Positions 53,981 to 63,430 are shown, numbered from the stretch's first letter. The stretch: DNA of 64,000 nucleotides from Paenibacillus sp. MMS20-IR301 (GCF_032302195.1 NZ_CP135275.1:4154001-4218000), one strand, 5' to 3'. Translations and numbers: made by a program. The notes: generated by a model from the sequence alone, not told the origin.

Positions 53981-54658
53981 CTAATTCTGCCATCTGCGTT
54001 CAACTCTTCTGGAAAAACGGGATAATGGAAAGCATACTGCGAAATACAGGATGAAAATGAATCCATACACCCAGAACGAAGCGTTCGGTGCCTTGATCAC
54101 CCCAAGCTCGATAATCTGCTGCCCGATCTTCACGACCTCTATGACTCCTATCAGCACAACCAGCGAGGTTGTCTTGATCATCCGGGTAGCCAGGTTAATC
54201 GCACCGGGCACCATTCTGCGGATAGCCTGCGGAATCAGAATGTACCGGTACAGCTGAATCCGGCTGAGGCCCAGTGCAGCCCCCGACTCCTCCTGATGCT
54301 TCGGCATGGACTGCAGCGCCCCCCGCACAATATCCCCGATCTCGGCTGCCCCCCACAGGCTGAAGACCAGAATGGAGGTTGCTTCGCCGCTAATATCGAT
54401 ATTTAACAGCGGAGTGAAGCTGAAATGTACAACGTAGAGCCAGACCAGAATCGGGATAATCCGGAATGCCTCCAGGTACAGCCGGAGCACTGCCTGCAGC
54501 GGCTTCAGGTTCAGCGTCCGGAGCAGCCCCATCAGAACACCCAGCACCGTCCCGATTACAATCGATACGAAGGAGATTTCAATGGTGACCAGCAGGCCGC
54601 CCAGCAAACGCTCCAAATTCGAGCCTTCAAACAGCACTTCAATTCCCGAATTCTGCAT
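53981..54658 (-). CDS. Polar amino acid ABC transporter permease 2
   Basis: A 225-residue HisM/GlnP-type permease with about five helices. The EAA loop reads ESGAALGLSRIQLYRYILIPQAIRRMVP. It overlaps the upstream permease by 20 bases, with AAGGAAGG as ribosome site. It forms the channel with permease 1. Confidence 0.94.
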   Translation of the reverse strand: MQNSGIEVLFEGSNLERLLGGLLVTIEISFVSIVIGTVLGVLMGLLRTLNLKPLQAVLRLYLEAFRIIPILVWLYVVHFSFTPLLNIDISGEATSILVFSLWGAAEIGDIVRGALQSMPKHQEESGAALGLSRIQLYRYILIPQAIRRMVPGAINLATRMIKTTSLVVLIGVIEVVKIGQQIIELGVIKAPNASFWVYGFIFILYFAVCFPLSRFSRRVERRWQN

Positions 54659-55304
54659 ATCTTACCTTCCTTTCCAGCCAGCTCAGCACAATGGACAGAG
54701 GCAGCACCAGAATCAGATAGGCTAATACCAGCAGCAGCAGCGATTCCGCTGTTTTGTAATGCATGCCGATCAGATCCTTCGCCACATTCATCAGATCCAT
54801 CAGCGCGATCGCTCCGACAATCGACGTTTCCTTCAGGAGGAATATCACATTCGCGCCAAGCGAAGGAATACTGATAGCAAAGGCCTGCGGAAGAATAACA
54901 TATCTGGCCAGCTGGGTTCTGGATAATCCGATGCTCAGACCCGACTCTACCTGCGGCTTGCTTACAGCCTCCATACCGCTGCGGAAAGCCTCCGTCATAT
55001 AGCTTCCCCCCAGGAACGTTAAGCCAACGATGGCACAGGTTACTTCACTCATCTTGAGGCCAACCTTGGGCAGACCATAGTATAGGAAAAATAACTGCAC
55101 CAGCAGAGGCGTATTTCTCGACAGCTCGATGTAAGCCTGAATAATCAAGCTAAGCCCGCGCACCTTATAGTACAGAACAATACTGAAGATCAGGCCCAGC
55201 ACAAGCGAGAACACAATCGCCCAGAACGCCAGCTTTACCGTCAGCCACATTGCATCACCGTAGAGGGGCAGGCTCTCCGCGATAAACTCCCAATCCAAAT
55301 TCAT
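54639..55304 (-). CDS. Polar amino acid ABC transporter permease 1
   Basis: A 221-residue HisQ/GlnP-type permease with about five helices and the EAA loop ESGLSIGLSRTQLARYVILPQAFAISIPSLG. ATG at 55302-55304 follows AAAGGAT. It is the first gene of the operon, with a leader of about 220 bases from the promoter at 55529-55557. Confidence 0.94.
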   Translation of the reverse strand: MNLDWEFIAESLPLYGDAMWLTVKLAFWAIVFSLVLGLIFSIVLYYKVRGLSLIIQAYIELSRNTPLLVQLFFLYYGLPKVGLKMSEVTCAIVGLTFLGGSYMTEAFRSGMEAVSKPQVESGLSIGLSRTQLARYVILPQAFAISIPSLGANVIFLLKETSIVGAIALMDLMNVAKDLIGMHYKTAESLLLLVLAYLILVLPLSIVLSWLERKVRYAEFGN

Positions 55305-55528
55305 TCCGGTTCACAATCCTTTGCCTGTAAATAAATATCGCTCACACATATGCAATACTAATAATTCGCATACGATAACCCCGTTTAACAAATGACAAAT
55401 CCCCTTTTGCTTGTGCGCCTGGTTCATGCTCATGGTTATAGAAACAAGCAACAGCAGTATAGGTTTATGTACGATTGTCTAAGAGAATTATTAAAATTCT
55501 TACAAAAACCTCACATACTGTGGTAATC
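55305..55528 (-). other. Long leader of the amino acid ABC operon
   Basis: About 220 nt of 5' untranslated RNA. I see an AT-rich hairpin (GTAAGAATTTTAATAATTCTC) and GCTTGT/ACAAGC complementarity, but no S-box, lysine, glutamine or T-box signature. Confidence 0.5.
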
Positions 55529-55557
55529 ATCTTATTCACATAATACCTAGTTGTCAA
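55529..55557 (-). promoter_or_regulatory. Promoter of the amino acid ABC operon
   Basis: Minus strand: TTGACA (55552-55557), 17-base spacer, TAAGAT (55529-55534). Confidence 0.7.
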
Positions 55558-55573
55558 CTATGTTTTATTAAAT

Positions 55574-55601
55574 TTCACACTTTTCGGAGGCATGGTACAA
55601 T
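55574..55601 (+). promoter_or_regulatory. Promoter of the 171-residue unknown gene
   Basis: TTCACA (55574-55579), 16-base spacer ending in TGG, TACAAT (55596-55601). It is back to back with the ABC promoter; the two -35 elements are 16 bases apart. Confidence 0.65.
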
Positions 55602-55638
55602 ACAAGTAAACATAAGTAAACGTGAGAAGGTGCCGCTA

Positions 55639-56154
55639 TTGTTCCATCCTACTGTCTTTGACAATATCAAAATTGCTTTGGAGAACCAGATTTACGACTA
55701 CGATAACCTGGATGGAATACTTATGGTGACAGACCGCAGCGATGTGCTGGACCTCGCGCTGATGTCCCGGGAATTCAGCCTCGCGTTCAAGCTGACTGAA
55801 GGCCATAATGTGACTTCCGAGATTGTGCTGAAATCCTCCGTGAAGGAGCTGAGCGAGGAGATTCTGGCAGCACCGGGCGCGAATCCCGGCTGTATTCTTT
55901 TGTTACGCTTTTATATGGAGATTGAGGATGTCAATGAGCAGTGCCCGGCCATTGAGAAGCTGCTGATCTCTATATGGGGACCGGATTTCCAGCCTGTGCA
56001 ATCCCTCAGCTTCCGCTACGGGCAAGGCAATGATACTTATAACTGCTGCATAGAACTGCAGTTCAAACGGCAAATTACCGAAGACCAAATGGAGGATCTT
56101 CCGAATCTCCTGCAGTTTCTGCTGCAGAGTGCCGGGGAGCTCGAAGAGGTCTAA
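55639..56154 (+). CDS. Conserved protein of unknown function
   Basis: A 171-residue acidic, soluble protein without recognised domain. It begins LFHPTVFDNIKIALENQIYDYDNLDGILMVTDR and alternates beta and alpha segments (RFYMEIED, CCIELQFKRQIT). TTG at 55639-55641 is preferred, six bases after AAGGTG; a GTG at 55630 overlaps that ribosome site. It has its own promoter, and the next gene (a membrane protein) follows after 23 bases. I cannot assign a function. Confidence 0.75.
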   Translation: MFHPTVFDNIKIALENQIYDYDNLDGILMVTDRSDVLDLALMSREFSLAFKLTEGHNVTSEIVLKSSVKELSEEILAAPGANPGCILLLRFYMEIEDVNEQCPAIEKLLISIWGPDFQPVQSLSFRYGQGNDTYNCCIELQFKRQITEDQMEDLPNLLQFLLQSAGELEEV

Positions 56155-56177
56155 ATCACAAACGGGGTGAATGGTTC

Positions 56178-56579
56178 ATGAACTTCCTGCCTCCTGCCCG
56201 GAACAGCCGCTGGTTCGCGTGGTATCCCGGTTATGCGTTGATTGTATGGCTGCTGCTGGTGCTGCACCGGTTCGTACTGCTTGGAAGTCCCTTCAGTCTT
56301 ACACTCCTGGTACGCTGGGCTGTCCTTGCTCTCGTATTCTCCGGGATCATCAGCTGCTTCGGCTGGCTCGGCGCCCGGCTCGTGTGGATGTTCTCAACTG
56401 CCGGGCTTGTCCTGGGCATCATTCTGATGTACATCTATACTTACCGCGATATGTCGGGCTGGGAGGATCTCGCGGGCTTTCTTACTTTTGCCCTATTCAC
56501 GGCGGGCGGCTTCGTTCTCGGATTAATCGTGGAAGCTGTCCTCCGGCTGGTAAGGTATTTACGCAAACACCGGGTCTGA
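56178..56579 (+). CDS. Four-helix membrane protein of unknown function
   Basis: A 133-residue hydrophobic protein with about four transmembrane helices (17-37, 43-65, 68-92, 101-122) and a basic C-terminus (RLVRYLRKHRV). ATG follows GGGGTGA. It is in an operon with the unknown gene upstream, and the TetR gene follows after about 60 bases. No family recognised. Confidence 0.75.
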   Translation: MNFLPPARNSRWFAWYPGYALIVWLLLVLHRFVLLGSPFSLTLLVRWAVLALVFSGIISCFGWLGARLVWMFSTAGLVLGIILMYIYTYRDMSGWEDLAGFLTFALFTAGGFVLGLIVEAVLRLVRYLRKHRV

Positions 56580-56639
56580 ATGTATACACTGCATACACTG
56601 CCCCCGCCGCCCGGGCTTACAAGAGGAGCTGATGATCCA

Positions 56640-57209
56640 ATGTCCAATTCTCTTCTGACCAAAAATGCGCTGGCCCGTTCCCTGAAAGACCTGATGGCGC
56701 ATACCCCGCTGAACAAAATCTCCGTCAAGCATCTGGTGGACGACTGCGGAGTGAACAGGCAGACCTTTTATTATCATTTCCAGGATATCTTTGAGCTGCT
56801 GGGCTGGATCTATAAGACTGAAGCGGTGGAGAGTATTGCCGAGTACCGCAGCTACAGCACATGGACGGACGGATTCTACCGGATATTCTGCTATATTGAG
56901 CGAAATAAGGCGTTCTGCTTCAACACCCTGGATTCCCTCGGACGGGCGCATCTCGATGCGTATCTGTACGAAGTGACCAATGATCTGATCATGGGGGTGC
57001 TTCAAGAACTGGCTGCCGGGATGGAGGTCAGTATGGAGGATAAGCGGTTTATCGCAGGCTTCTATACGCTGGCCTTCACCGGACTTGTAATCCAGTGGAT
57101 GCGGGACGGCATGAAGGAGCAGCCGAAGCATATGATTGAGAAGCTCAGCGTACTGATTGAGGGAAATTTCCTGAGGGCGCTGCACCAATACGAACGCAAA
57201 CTGTCGTGA
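56640..57209 (+). CDS. TetR/AcrR-family transcriptional regulator
   Basis: A 189-residue regulator. The N-terminal helix-turn-helix is LKDLMAHTPLNKISVKHLVDDCGVNRQTFYYHFQDIFELLGW (about 12-52). The C-terminal ligand domain resembles the DhaS/TetR_C_8-33 group (tyrosine- and phenylalanine-rich). ATG at 56640-56642 with GAGGAG upstream. Oleate hydratase starts 164 bases downstream on the same strand, so it is the likely target, with a fatty acid as possible effector; this is inferred. Confidence 0.9.
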   Translation: MSNSLLTKNALARSLKDLMAHTPLNKISVKHLVDDCGVNRQTFYYHFQDIFELLGWIYKTEAVESIAEYRSYSTWTDGFYRIFCYIERNKAFCFNTLDSLGRAHLDAYLYEVTNDLIMGVLQELAAGMEVSMEDKRFIAGFYTLAFTGLVIQWMRDGMKEQPKHMIEKLSVLIEGNFLRALHQYERKLS

Positions 57210-57373
57210 TCCTCCGGGGTCATGGCTTTTTTAATTTGTGGTTTTTTTTACACATTGCCGTAAGTGACCAAATTTCATACACTCGCGGACTTTTGATTAT
57301 ACCCTTCAGATCCGGGCTAGATTACACTCGGTTCAGGTACAGCAATCAAGCAAACCTATGGAGGCGACCATCA

Positions 57374-58954
57374 GTGAAAAAAGAGTACGGTAACGAGCAG
57401 GTGTATTTTGTCGGCGGAGGAATTGCGTCCCTTGCAGGTGCGGCATACCTCGTCAGAGACTGCGGTTTTCCCGGACAGAACATTCACATTATCGAAGAGA
57501 TGAAGATTCTCGGCGGCAGCAATGACGGTGCAGGCAATGAGGAGCATGGCTATGTGATCCGCGGCGGCCGGATGCTCAATGACGAAACTTATGAGAACCT
57601 GTGGGAGCTTTTAAATACAATACCGTCCATTGATCAGCCGGGGCTGACGCTGCGGGAGGAAATTACCCAGTTTGATGATGCCAATCCAACCCGCTCCAAG
57701 GCCCGTCTTGTTGACAGCAAGGGTGAGATTCAGGATGTCAATTCAATGGGCTTCGATATGGCAGACCGGCTCGCTCTAGGCAAGCTGATCATTACTCCTG
57801 AGGCCAAAATGGGCAAAGCACGGATCAATGACTGGTTCGGGCCGCATTTTTTCACCACGAATTTCTGGTACATGTGGGCAACCACCTTCGCCTTCCAGCC
57901 TTGGCACAGCGCGGTTGAGCTGAAACGTTATATGCTGCGCTTCATTCATGAATTCCCTAGAATTCAGACGCTCGAAGGCGTAACCCGCACACCATACAAT
58001 CAATATGACTCGATTATTATGCCGCTGCATCAGTATCTGGAGCCGCTTGGCGTAGATTTCACCTTGAAATGTACGGTTACCGATCTGGAGTTCAAGGAAG
58101 GCGACGGCATTACGGTAACGAAGCTGAAGGTTCTGCGCCAAGGCGTGGAAGATGTAATTGAGGTAAAAGAAGGCGACCGCGTCATCATCACCAATGGCTC
58201 GATGACCGAAGGCTCAAGCCTCGGCTCGATGACCTCCGCACCGCGCCTGAACGGCAAGGGCAGCTCGTGGAAGCTCTGGGAGAATATCGCCGCGAAGAAG
58301 CCGGGTCTCGGCAATCCTTCCTCCTTCGACGATCATGTGGATGAATCCAAGTGGGAATCCTTCACAGTGACATTCCAGGACTCGAAGTTCTTCGACCTCA
58401 TGGAGAACTTTACCCGCAACCGGGCCGGAACCGGCGCCCTGGTCACCTTCAAGGATTCCAGCTGGCTGATGTCTGTCGTGCTGGCCTTCCAGCCGCATTT
58501 CCGCAACCAGCCGGAGCATGTCAAAGTGTTCTGGGGCTACGGACTATACCCGGATAAGATCGGAGATTATGTGCACAAGAGAATGTGCGACTGTACCGGC
58601 GAAGAGATTATGGAGGAGCTGCTAGGCCATCTGCATTTCGAAGCGCATAAGGAAGAAATTATGGCGACCGCCAACTGTATCCCGTGCATGATGCCGTACA
58701 TCACCTCCCAGTTCATGCCGCGGCTGAACAGCGACCGGCCGCAGGTCGTGCCTGAAGGCTCCACCAACCTGGCATTTATCGGCCAGTACTGCGAGATTCC
58801 GGATGATGTCGTCTTCACGGAAGAATATTCGGTCCGCGCAGCGCGGATTGCTGTCTATACGCTCTTCGGCATTAACCGTCCGGTGGAGCCGATCAAGGAA
58901 TACCAGCATGATGTACGTACGCTGTTCTCAAGTCTTGTGACTTCTTTCAGATAA
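57374..58954 (+). CDS. Oleate hydratase (FAD-dependent fatty acid hydratase)
   Basis: A 526-residue enzyme of the myosin-cross-reactive antigen family. It adds water to the cis-9 (or cis-12) double bond of oleic or linoleic acid to give 10- or 13-hydroxy acids, detoxifying free fatty acids. FAD binding is seen in VYFVGGGIASLAGAAYLV and IIEEMKILGGSNDGAG. The substrate region RGGRMLNDETYENLWELL carries the conserved Glu. GTG at 57374-57376 is the start, ten bases after GGAGG. It is slightly shorter than many homologues (about 550-590) at the C-terminus. Located behind a TetR gene. Confidence 0.93.
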   Translation: MKKEYGNEQVYFVGGGIASLAGAAYLVRDCGFPGQNIHIIEEMKILGGSNDGAGNEEHGYVIRGGRMLNDETYENLWELLNTIPSIDQPGLTLREEITQFDDANPTRSKARLVDSKGEIQDVNSMGFDMADRLALGKLIITPEAKMGKARINDWFGPHFFTTNFWYMWATTFAFQPWHSAVELKRYMLRFIHEFPRIQTLEGVTRTPYNQYDSIIMPLHQYLEPLGVDFTLKCTVTDLEFKEGDGITVTKLKVLRQGVEDVIEVKEGDRVIITNGSMTEGSSLGSMTSAPRLNGKGSSWKLWENIAAKKPGLGNPSSFDDHVDESKWESFTVTFQDSKFFDLMENFTRNRAGTGALVTFKDSSWLMSVVLAFQPHFRNQPEHVKVFWGYGLYPDKIGDYVHKRMCDCTGEEIMEELLGHLHFEAHKEEIMATANCIPCMMPYITSQFMPRLNSDRPQVVPEGSTNLAFIGQYCEIPDDVVFTEEYSVRAARIAVYTLFGINRPVEPIKEYQHDVRTLFSSLVTSFR

Positions 58955-58976
58955 TATTGTAATATGCCCTTTAGTC

Positions 58977-59015
58977 AAAGAAAGCAGCCGGTCTCCAGAC
59001 CAGCTGCTTTCTTTA
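58977..59015. terminator. Bidirectional terminator
   Basis: AAAGAAAGCAGC / GCTGCTTTCTTT with inner GGTCT/AGACC pairing, between the convergent oleate hydratase and reductase genes. Confidence 0.9.
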
Positions 59016-59058
59016 CAGTGCAGAGCTATGGAATCCTTTCAAGCGGACAGGCGCCCGG

Positions 59059-59610
59059 TTAACGGACAGCCCTGTAGCGGAGCACCACCACACCGGAGCC
59101 AAACGTCTTAGTTCCGCTCAGCTGCAAATTCAGCCGGTCACGGATTCCCCCCAGCAACCGCGGGCCGCTTCCGGCTAAGATTGGCTGTACCAGGAAATGA
59201 TATTCATCCACCAAGCCCAGCTCTGCCAGAGTGGAACCAAGTCCGGGACCGCCGTTAACGATCAGCTTCTTGCCTTCTGCCGTGAGCTGCTGCACTTCCT
59301 CTGATACAGGCCCCTTTAACAAAAAAGAGTTCTGCCATGACACATGATCCAGCGTCCGCGAGAAAACGTACTTCGGCTTCCGGTCGAGCTTGCGTGCGAA
59401 GTCAACCATGAATTGCGGTCCGCTCCCGCTGCCGGCAATGGCCGGCCAGGCACTCTCCATCAGCTGGTAAATCTTGCGTCCAAAGAGCAGGCCGTCAGCC
59501 TGATCCATCAGCTCCTCCGTATACTGGTGGAGTTCCTCATCTGCTATTACCTGCGTGTGGTCACAATAACCGTCCAGTGTCACATTCATCTGCAGGATTA
59601 CATGTCCCAT
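59059..59610 (-). CDS. Dihydrofolate reductase-family protein (RibD C-terminal like)
   Basis: A 183-residue protein with the DHFR/RibD-C fold: VILQMNVTLDGY at the start, LLFGRKIYQLM, KLIVNGGPGLGSTLAELGLVDEYHF and the end VVLRYRAV. Members are NADPH-dependent reductases of uncertain substrate (YwjB/YyaP-like). ATG at 59608-59610 follows GAGGAGG. It is not the housekeeping DHFR by sequence. Monocistronic. Confidence 0.88.
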   Translation of the reverse strand: MGHVILQMNVTLDGYCDHTQVIADEELHQYTEELMDQADGLLFGRKIYQLMESAWPAIAGSGSGPQFMVDFARKLDRKPKYVFSRTLDHVSWQNSFLLKGPVSEEVQQLTAEGKKLIVNGGPGLGSTLAELGLVDEYHFLVQPILAGSGPRLLGGIRDRLNLQLSGTKTFGSGVVVLRYRAVR

Positions 59611-59785
59611 GAGCAGCCTCCTCAGATCTAGTCTAATCATCCCAGAGCAGGACCAGTTTCTCATGAATTACTAATGCTAATGTGCTCTACCCGGCCCTGC
59701 TGAATTCAACCTCAGTTTAGCGGAGGAATGCGGAATAAACAAATCTGAATGGCTCCTCCCGCCACTGCACGATTAGTTATCAGCG

Positions 59786-59830
59786 CAAAAACACCCCCGC
59801 CGCATGGAGTATGTCCATGCAGTCAGGGGT
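59786..59830 (-). terminator. Terminator of the DsbA-family gene
   Basis: Minus strand: ACCCCTGACTGCATGGA / TCCATGCGGCGGGGGT with TTTTT after it. Confidence 0.85.
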
Positions 59831-59915
59831 ATCTGTGTCCTGCTCAGCAATATATTGTTTCTTCTCACCAGACTCCGGCGGCCTTATCCAGCGGATATGC
59901 CGGGAGACAGCTGAA

Positions 59916-60638
59916 TCAGATGCTGCAGGAGCCGTCATCGCAGCCGTCAGCTTTGTCAGCCGCAGCCTGCGTTTTGCCTACGACCTGAAGTGCAGGCTTG
60001 CTCTGCTCCTCGGCCCACACCGTATCCAGCACTTCAGTGAATACCGGACCCGGCTGTGCGCCGGACACCGCGTATTTATTATTAAAGACGAAGAACGGCA
60101 CACCGGTGACATTCAGCTGCCGGGCTGCTTCAATGTCCGCGTCCACCTGGGCACTATAAGCGTCACTCTCCAGCATTGCTGTGACAGCTTCCTGATCCAG
60201 TCCCGCTTCGGCGGCCAGCTCCGCCAGCACCTTGCGGTCACCGAGATTCTGCGTATCCGTGAAGTAGGCGCGCAGCAGACGCTCCGTCATTTGCGGGGCC
60301 TTGCCCTCACTGGCTGCGTAGTGGCTCAGACGGTGTCCGTCAAACGTATTCGTGGACTGAACCGTATCGAAGTTAAATTCCAGCCCCACACCCTGGGCCT
60401 GTTCAGCCAGCTGGGCATTCATCGCCTGGGCCTTCTCGCGGGTCATCCCGTATTTGGCGGCCAGAATCTCATGGATATCCCGCGTCTCATCGGTACGGGC
60501 ATTCGGATCAAGCTGGAAGCTGCGGAATACCACCTCCACCTGATCCCGGTCCGGGAATTGGCTCAGCGCGTGCTCCAGCCGTCTTTTGCCGATATAGCAG
60601 AAGGGGCAGGCATAATCAGACCATATATCAATTCTCAT
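59916..60638 (-). CDS. DsbA-family (FrnE-like) thiol oxidoreductase
   Basis: A 240-residue thioredoxin-fold protein with an inserted helical domain (about 60-165). The active site is CPFC (11-14) and the cis-Pro loop TGVPFFVFN. The C-terminus ends with Cys-rich CDDGSCSI. It has no signal peptide, so it acts in the cytosol, like FrnE of Deinococcus or polyketide-cluster homologues; oxidative stress protection is plausible. ATG at 60636-60638 follows CAGGAGG. Promoter at 60725-60753. Confidence 0.9.
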   Translation of the reverse strand: MRIDIWSDYACPFCYIGKRRLEHALSQFPDRDQVEVVFRSFQLDPNARTDETRDIHEILAAKYGMTREKAQAMNAQLAEQAQGVGLEFNFDTVQSTNTFDGHRLSHYAASEGKAPQMTERLLRAYFTDTQNLGDRKVLAELAAEAGLDQEAVTAMLESDAYSAQVDADIEAARQLNVTGVPFFVFNNKYAVSGAQPGPVFTEVLDTVWAEEQSKPALQVVGKTQAAADKADGCDDGSCSI

Positions 60639-60724
60639 GGAAATTCCTCCTGAACTGTAGTATTCGCAGTCTTTGAAACTGCACATCCATTGATCATAAT
60701 TTCAATTCTCATACGTCACTTACT

Positions 60725-60753
60725 ATTATATAGTTAAAAACCGAAAATTACAA
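60725..60753 (-). promoter_or_regulatory. Promoter of the DsbA-family gene
   Basis: Minus strand: TTGTAA (60748-60753), 17-base spacer, TATAAT (60725-60730). The remaining bases up to 60980 contain no feature I can defend. Confidence 0.75.
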
Positions 60754-60980
60754 ACAAACTTTCCGGCATCGTGATTGCGTCACCCGCAATGCTTGCAGCC
60801 TTACGCTGCGGTGCAGACGAGCCTCTCTCCGGCAAAGGAAATGACCGTGCTTCTGCAGATAACAGACTCTCTGCTGCTGCACGGCCTCCGCCGGTACCTC
60901 TCTACCCTGTAATGCTGCTCTGCTGTGCCGGGTCCGGGTGCAAGCTCCGGACAATAGCCGCACATGCTGCGCCCAGATGC

Positions 60981-62264
60981 TTACAGCCGGGCGCTGGCTT
61001 CCGGCGCATACCCGTCACTATAGACCGGCGGAGATACCGCAAGCCCCAGGCTCTCCTGCAGCAGATTGTAGAGTCTCGCTCCGATGATCTCCTCGGAATA
61101 CTCGGAGCGGACAATCCGCAGTGCAGCTTCCCCCATCTCCCGGCATAGTGCCGGGTTCTCCAGCAGCATCTCCAGCGCGGCAGCAAGCTTCCCGGGTGCA
61201 AGATCCTCGGCCAGCAGTCCGCTCACCCCGTGGCGCACCAGCCCTCTGACTCCCATTACATTGAATGCGACCGTCGGAAGACCGCAGGCTCCCGCCTCCA
61301 GAATGACCAGCGGCAGCCCTTCGTAACGTGAAGGCAGCACGAATAACTCGGATGCATTATAATAACGGGCCAGCATCTCCTTATCACGGATCGTTCCCAG
61401 CAGGATAATCCGGTCCTCCAGCCCCTTCTCCTTAATGAGCTCCTTAAGGCTGTGTTCATCCGGACCGCCGCCGGCGATGAGAATTCTCAGCTCCGAATAC
61501 CGCTTCAATTGCTCCGCAGCTTCAACCAGCAGGGAATGGCCCTTCTGATGCTCGAACAGCCGGCCGACCGTAATCAGATATCTGCATTCAGGATCCAGAC
61601 CGGCTGCAGCCACCGCTTCTGTCCGCTCACGCGGATAAAAAACCGCCGAATTCACGAAATTCGGCAGCAGACGGATCCGTTCCGCAAGCCGCGGGAAATG
61701 CTGCACCATGCTTCGCTGCTCATCCTCGTTGAGCGTGGTCATGAATGCCGCCCTGTGCAGAGTGCGCTTCTTGATCGGCAGAATCCATTTGTGGATGCTG
61801 CCTCCGTGATACGCAGCAATAATCGGGATACCAAGCTTCCTCGCCGCACCAGCCAGCCGTTCAAAGCGCCCGGAAGCATATTCCTGCGCATAAATCACGC
61901 TGATTCCATCACTGCGCAGAATGTCAGTCAAGTCGCTGTTGACGGTGGATATATATTGGGAAATGAATTTGCCGATTGGTGTCCGGTGTGAAAAGGGAAT
62001 TGCTAAATACCCTTTATACAGCAGGCCGACCGGAATAAACTTGATGGTACAGTCCACTACCCCGTGCTGGTAGGTGCGGACCGTATTGCCGGTTCTCGTA
62101 AAATTATAGATGGTTGTGCGGATTCCTTTGGTCTGCAGCAGGCGCGCATAGTCGAAAGAAAAATCATTATGATACGAATTTACGTATTCCTCTTCATTCA
62201 AACCCAGACCTTTTACGAAGAAATCTTCAAAGTAATTGGTATGCATAAAGATTCCGACATGCAT
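60981..62264 (-). CDS. GT4-family glycosyltransferase
   Basis: A 427-residue GT-B glycosyltransferase. The N-terminal acceptor domain (about 1-180) starts HVGIFMHTNYFEDFFVKGLGLNEEEYV. The donor domain has YLITVGRLFEHQKGHSLLVEAA and the E-x7-E motif in PSRYEGLPLVILEAGACGLPTVA. It uses a nucleotide-sugar to extend a surface glycan or lipid-linked sugar; the product is not known. ATG at 62262-62264 has AAGGAGG upstream; the longer frame to 62342 does not. Divergent from the GT2 gene that follows. Confidence 0.92.
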   Translation of the reverse strand: MHVGIFMHTNYFEDFFVKGLGLNEEEYVNSYHNDFSFDYARLLQTKGIRTTIYNFTRTGNTVRTYQHGVVDCTIKFIPVGLLYKGYLAIPFSHRTPIGKFISQYISTVNSDLTDILRSDGISVIYAQEYASGRFERLAGAARKLGIPIIAAYHGGSIHKWILPIKKRTLHRAAFMTTLNEDEQRSMVQHFPRLAERIRLLPNFVNSAVFYPRERTEAVAAAGLDPECRYLITVGRLFEHQKGHSLLVEAAEQLKRYSELRILIAGGGPDEHSLKELIKEKGLEDRIILLGTIRDKEMLARYYNASELFVLPSRYEGLPLVILEAGACGLPTVAFNVMGVRGLVRHGVSGLLAEDLAPGKLAAALEMLLENPALCREMGEAALRIVRSEYSEEIIGARLYNLLQESLGLAVSPPVYSDGYAPEASARL

Positions 62265-62497
62265 TTGAGCCGCCTCCTTAGTATCTGCAGAACAACCCTG
62301 AATAACTATAAACGGTAGAAAAACGTGCTTGATTTTATCCATATTATATTCGCAATCGTATTAAATAAAAGTAAACGAAAGTGGTATATACGGCCTACTT
62401 ACGGGGGAGTAAAATTAGAGCAACATGTACTATTCGTGCCTTGGAATCGTAACAACAACGGACGGGTTAAGAAGACGTCCCGGAAGGAGCCAGCGTC

Positions 62498-63430
62498 ATG
62501 CATGATCTGTCTATAGTAATTCCCACGCGCAACCGGGTGGGCGATTTGACCTTGTGCATTGAGTCCATCGGCAGGCAGACTGGGCTGGAGGAAATCTCGA
62601 TTGAACTTCTGATTGTAGATGACGGCGGGCTTGAAGCGCATGAGCTGGAGCATTTCCGCAAGGAACTGGGACGTCTGCCCCAGGCTGATCTCCGCTACTA
62701 CCGCAAAACCAAACCGGGTGTCTGGCTCTCCCGCTATGAAGCGCTGGGACTGGTAGACGGGGAGATTCTCCTCAGCTTCGATGATGATGCCGAGCTGGAT
62801 GATCCGCGCTATATCCGCCGGCTGCTGGATACCTATGACTCCGATCCTTCTATTGTCGGGGTAGGCGGTATCGCCAAGGGCCTCACCACCAGCAAATCCG
62901 GCAGGCTGCTCGGCAGGCTGACCTGCCAGATGTCGGCTTCACCAGGCAGATTATCGGCAAGCACCCTGGCCGGCTCACTGCTGCTGTGGGGTGACACGGA
63001 GCAGACGTTTGAGACCGATTTTTTCCATGGCTGCAATATGTCCTTCCGCCGTTTCGCACTGCAGGATATGAAGCCCTACCCCTGGATGACCAGCTACGCG
63101 GTAGCTGACGATATTTATATGTGCCAACTGGCCGGCAAATATGGCAAGCTGGTCATTAACCCTGAGCTGAGAATTACCCATCACGAATCCCCCAGCTCAC
63201 GTGACAAGGCAGGCCGGGTAGCCCGGGCTACTGCCGTCAATCATTATTACCTGCTTAATCTGCGCAAGGCCCCGGTTATTAATTATGCCGCACTGCTCTG
63301 GACCCTGAGCTATTTAACCGTAAAGTCGACCCTGAAACGAAACTTCAATGCCGTCTCCGGCTACACCAGCGGTATTCTCTTCGTACTGAACCCCCGCAAG
63401 AACAAATACAGGGAATTCATGCTGGACTAA
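62498..63430 (+). CDS. GT2-family glycosyltransferase
   Basis: A 310-residue GT-A glycosyltransferase. It starts LSIVIPTRNRVGDLTLCIESI, with the metal-binding FDDDAELDDP near 90 and an ADDIYMCQL acidic motif near 204. A C-terminal membrane-proximal basic helix is likely (LKRNFNAVSGYTSG). ATG at 62498 follows GGAAGGAG. It is divergent from the GT4 gene, suggesting a small glycan locus, but only these two are seen here. Confidence 0.92.
   Translation: MHDLSIVIPTRNRVGDLTLCIESIGRQTGLEEISIELLIVDDGGLEAHELEHFRKELGRLPQADLRYYRKTKPGVWLSRYEALGLVDGEILLSFDDDAELDDPRYIRRLLDTYDSDPSIVGVGGIAKGLTTSKSGRLLGRLTCQMSASPGRLSASTLAGSLLLWGDTEQTFETDFFHGCNMSFRRFALQDMKPYPWMTSYAVADDIYMCQLAGKYGKLVINPELRITHHESPSSRDKAGRVARATAVNHYYLLNLRKAPVINYAALLWTLSYLTVKSTLKRNFNAVSGYTSGILFVLNPRKNKYREFMLD

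Noticed and set aside
59811..60653. 280-codon plus-strand frame opposite the DsbA-family gene
   Set aside because: The minus strand carries the CPFC active site, ribosome site, promoter and terminator.
60748..60963. 71-codon Arg/Cys-rich minus-strand frame in the gap before the GT4 gene
   Set aside because: No ribosome site, no domain and it overlaps the DsbA-family promoter; likely non-coding.
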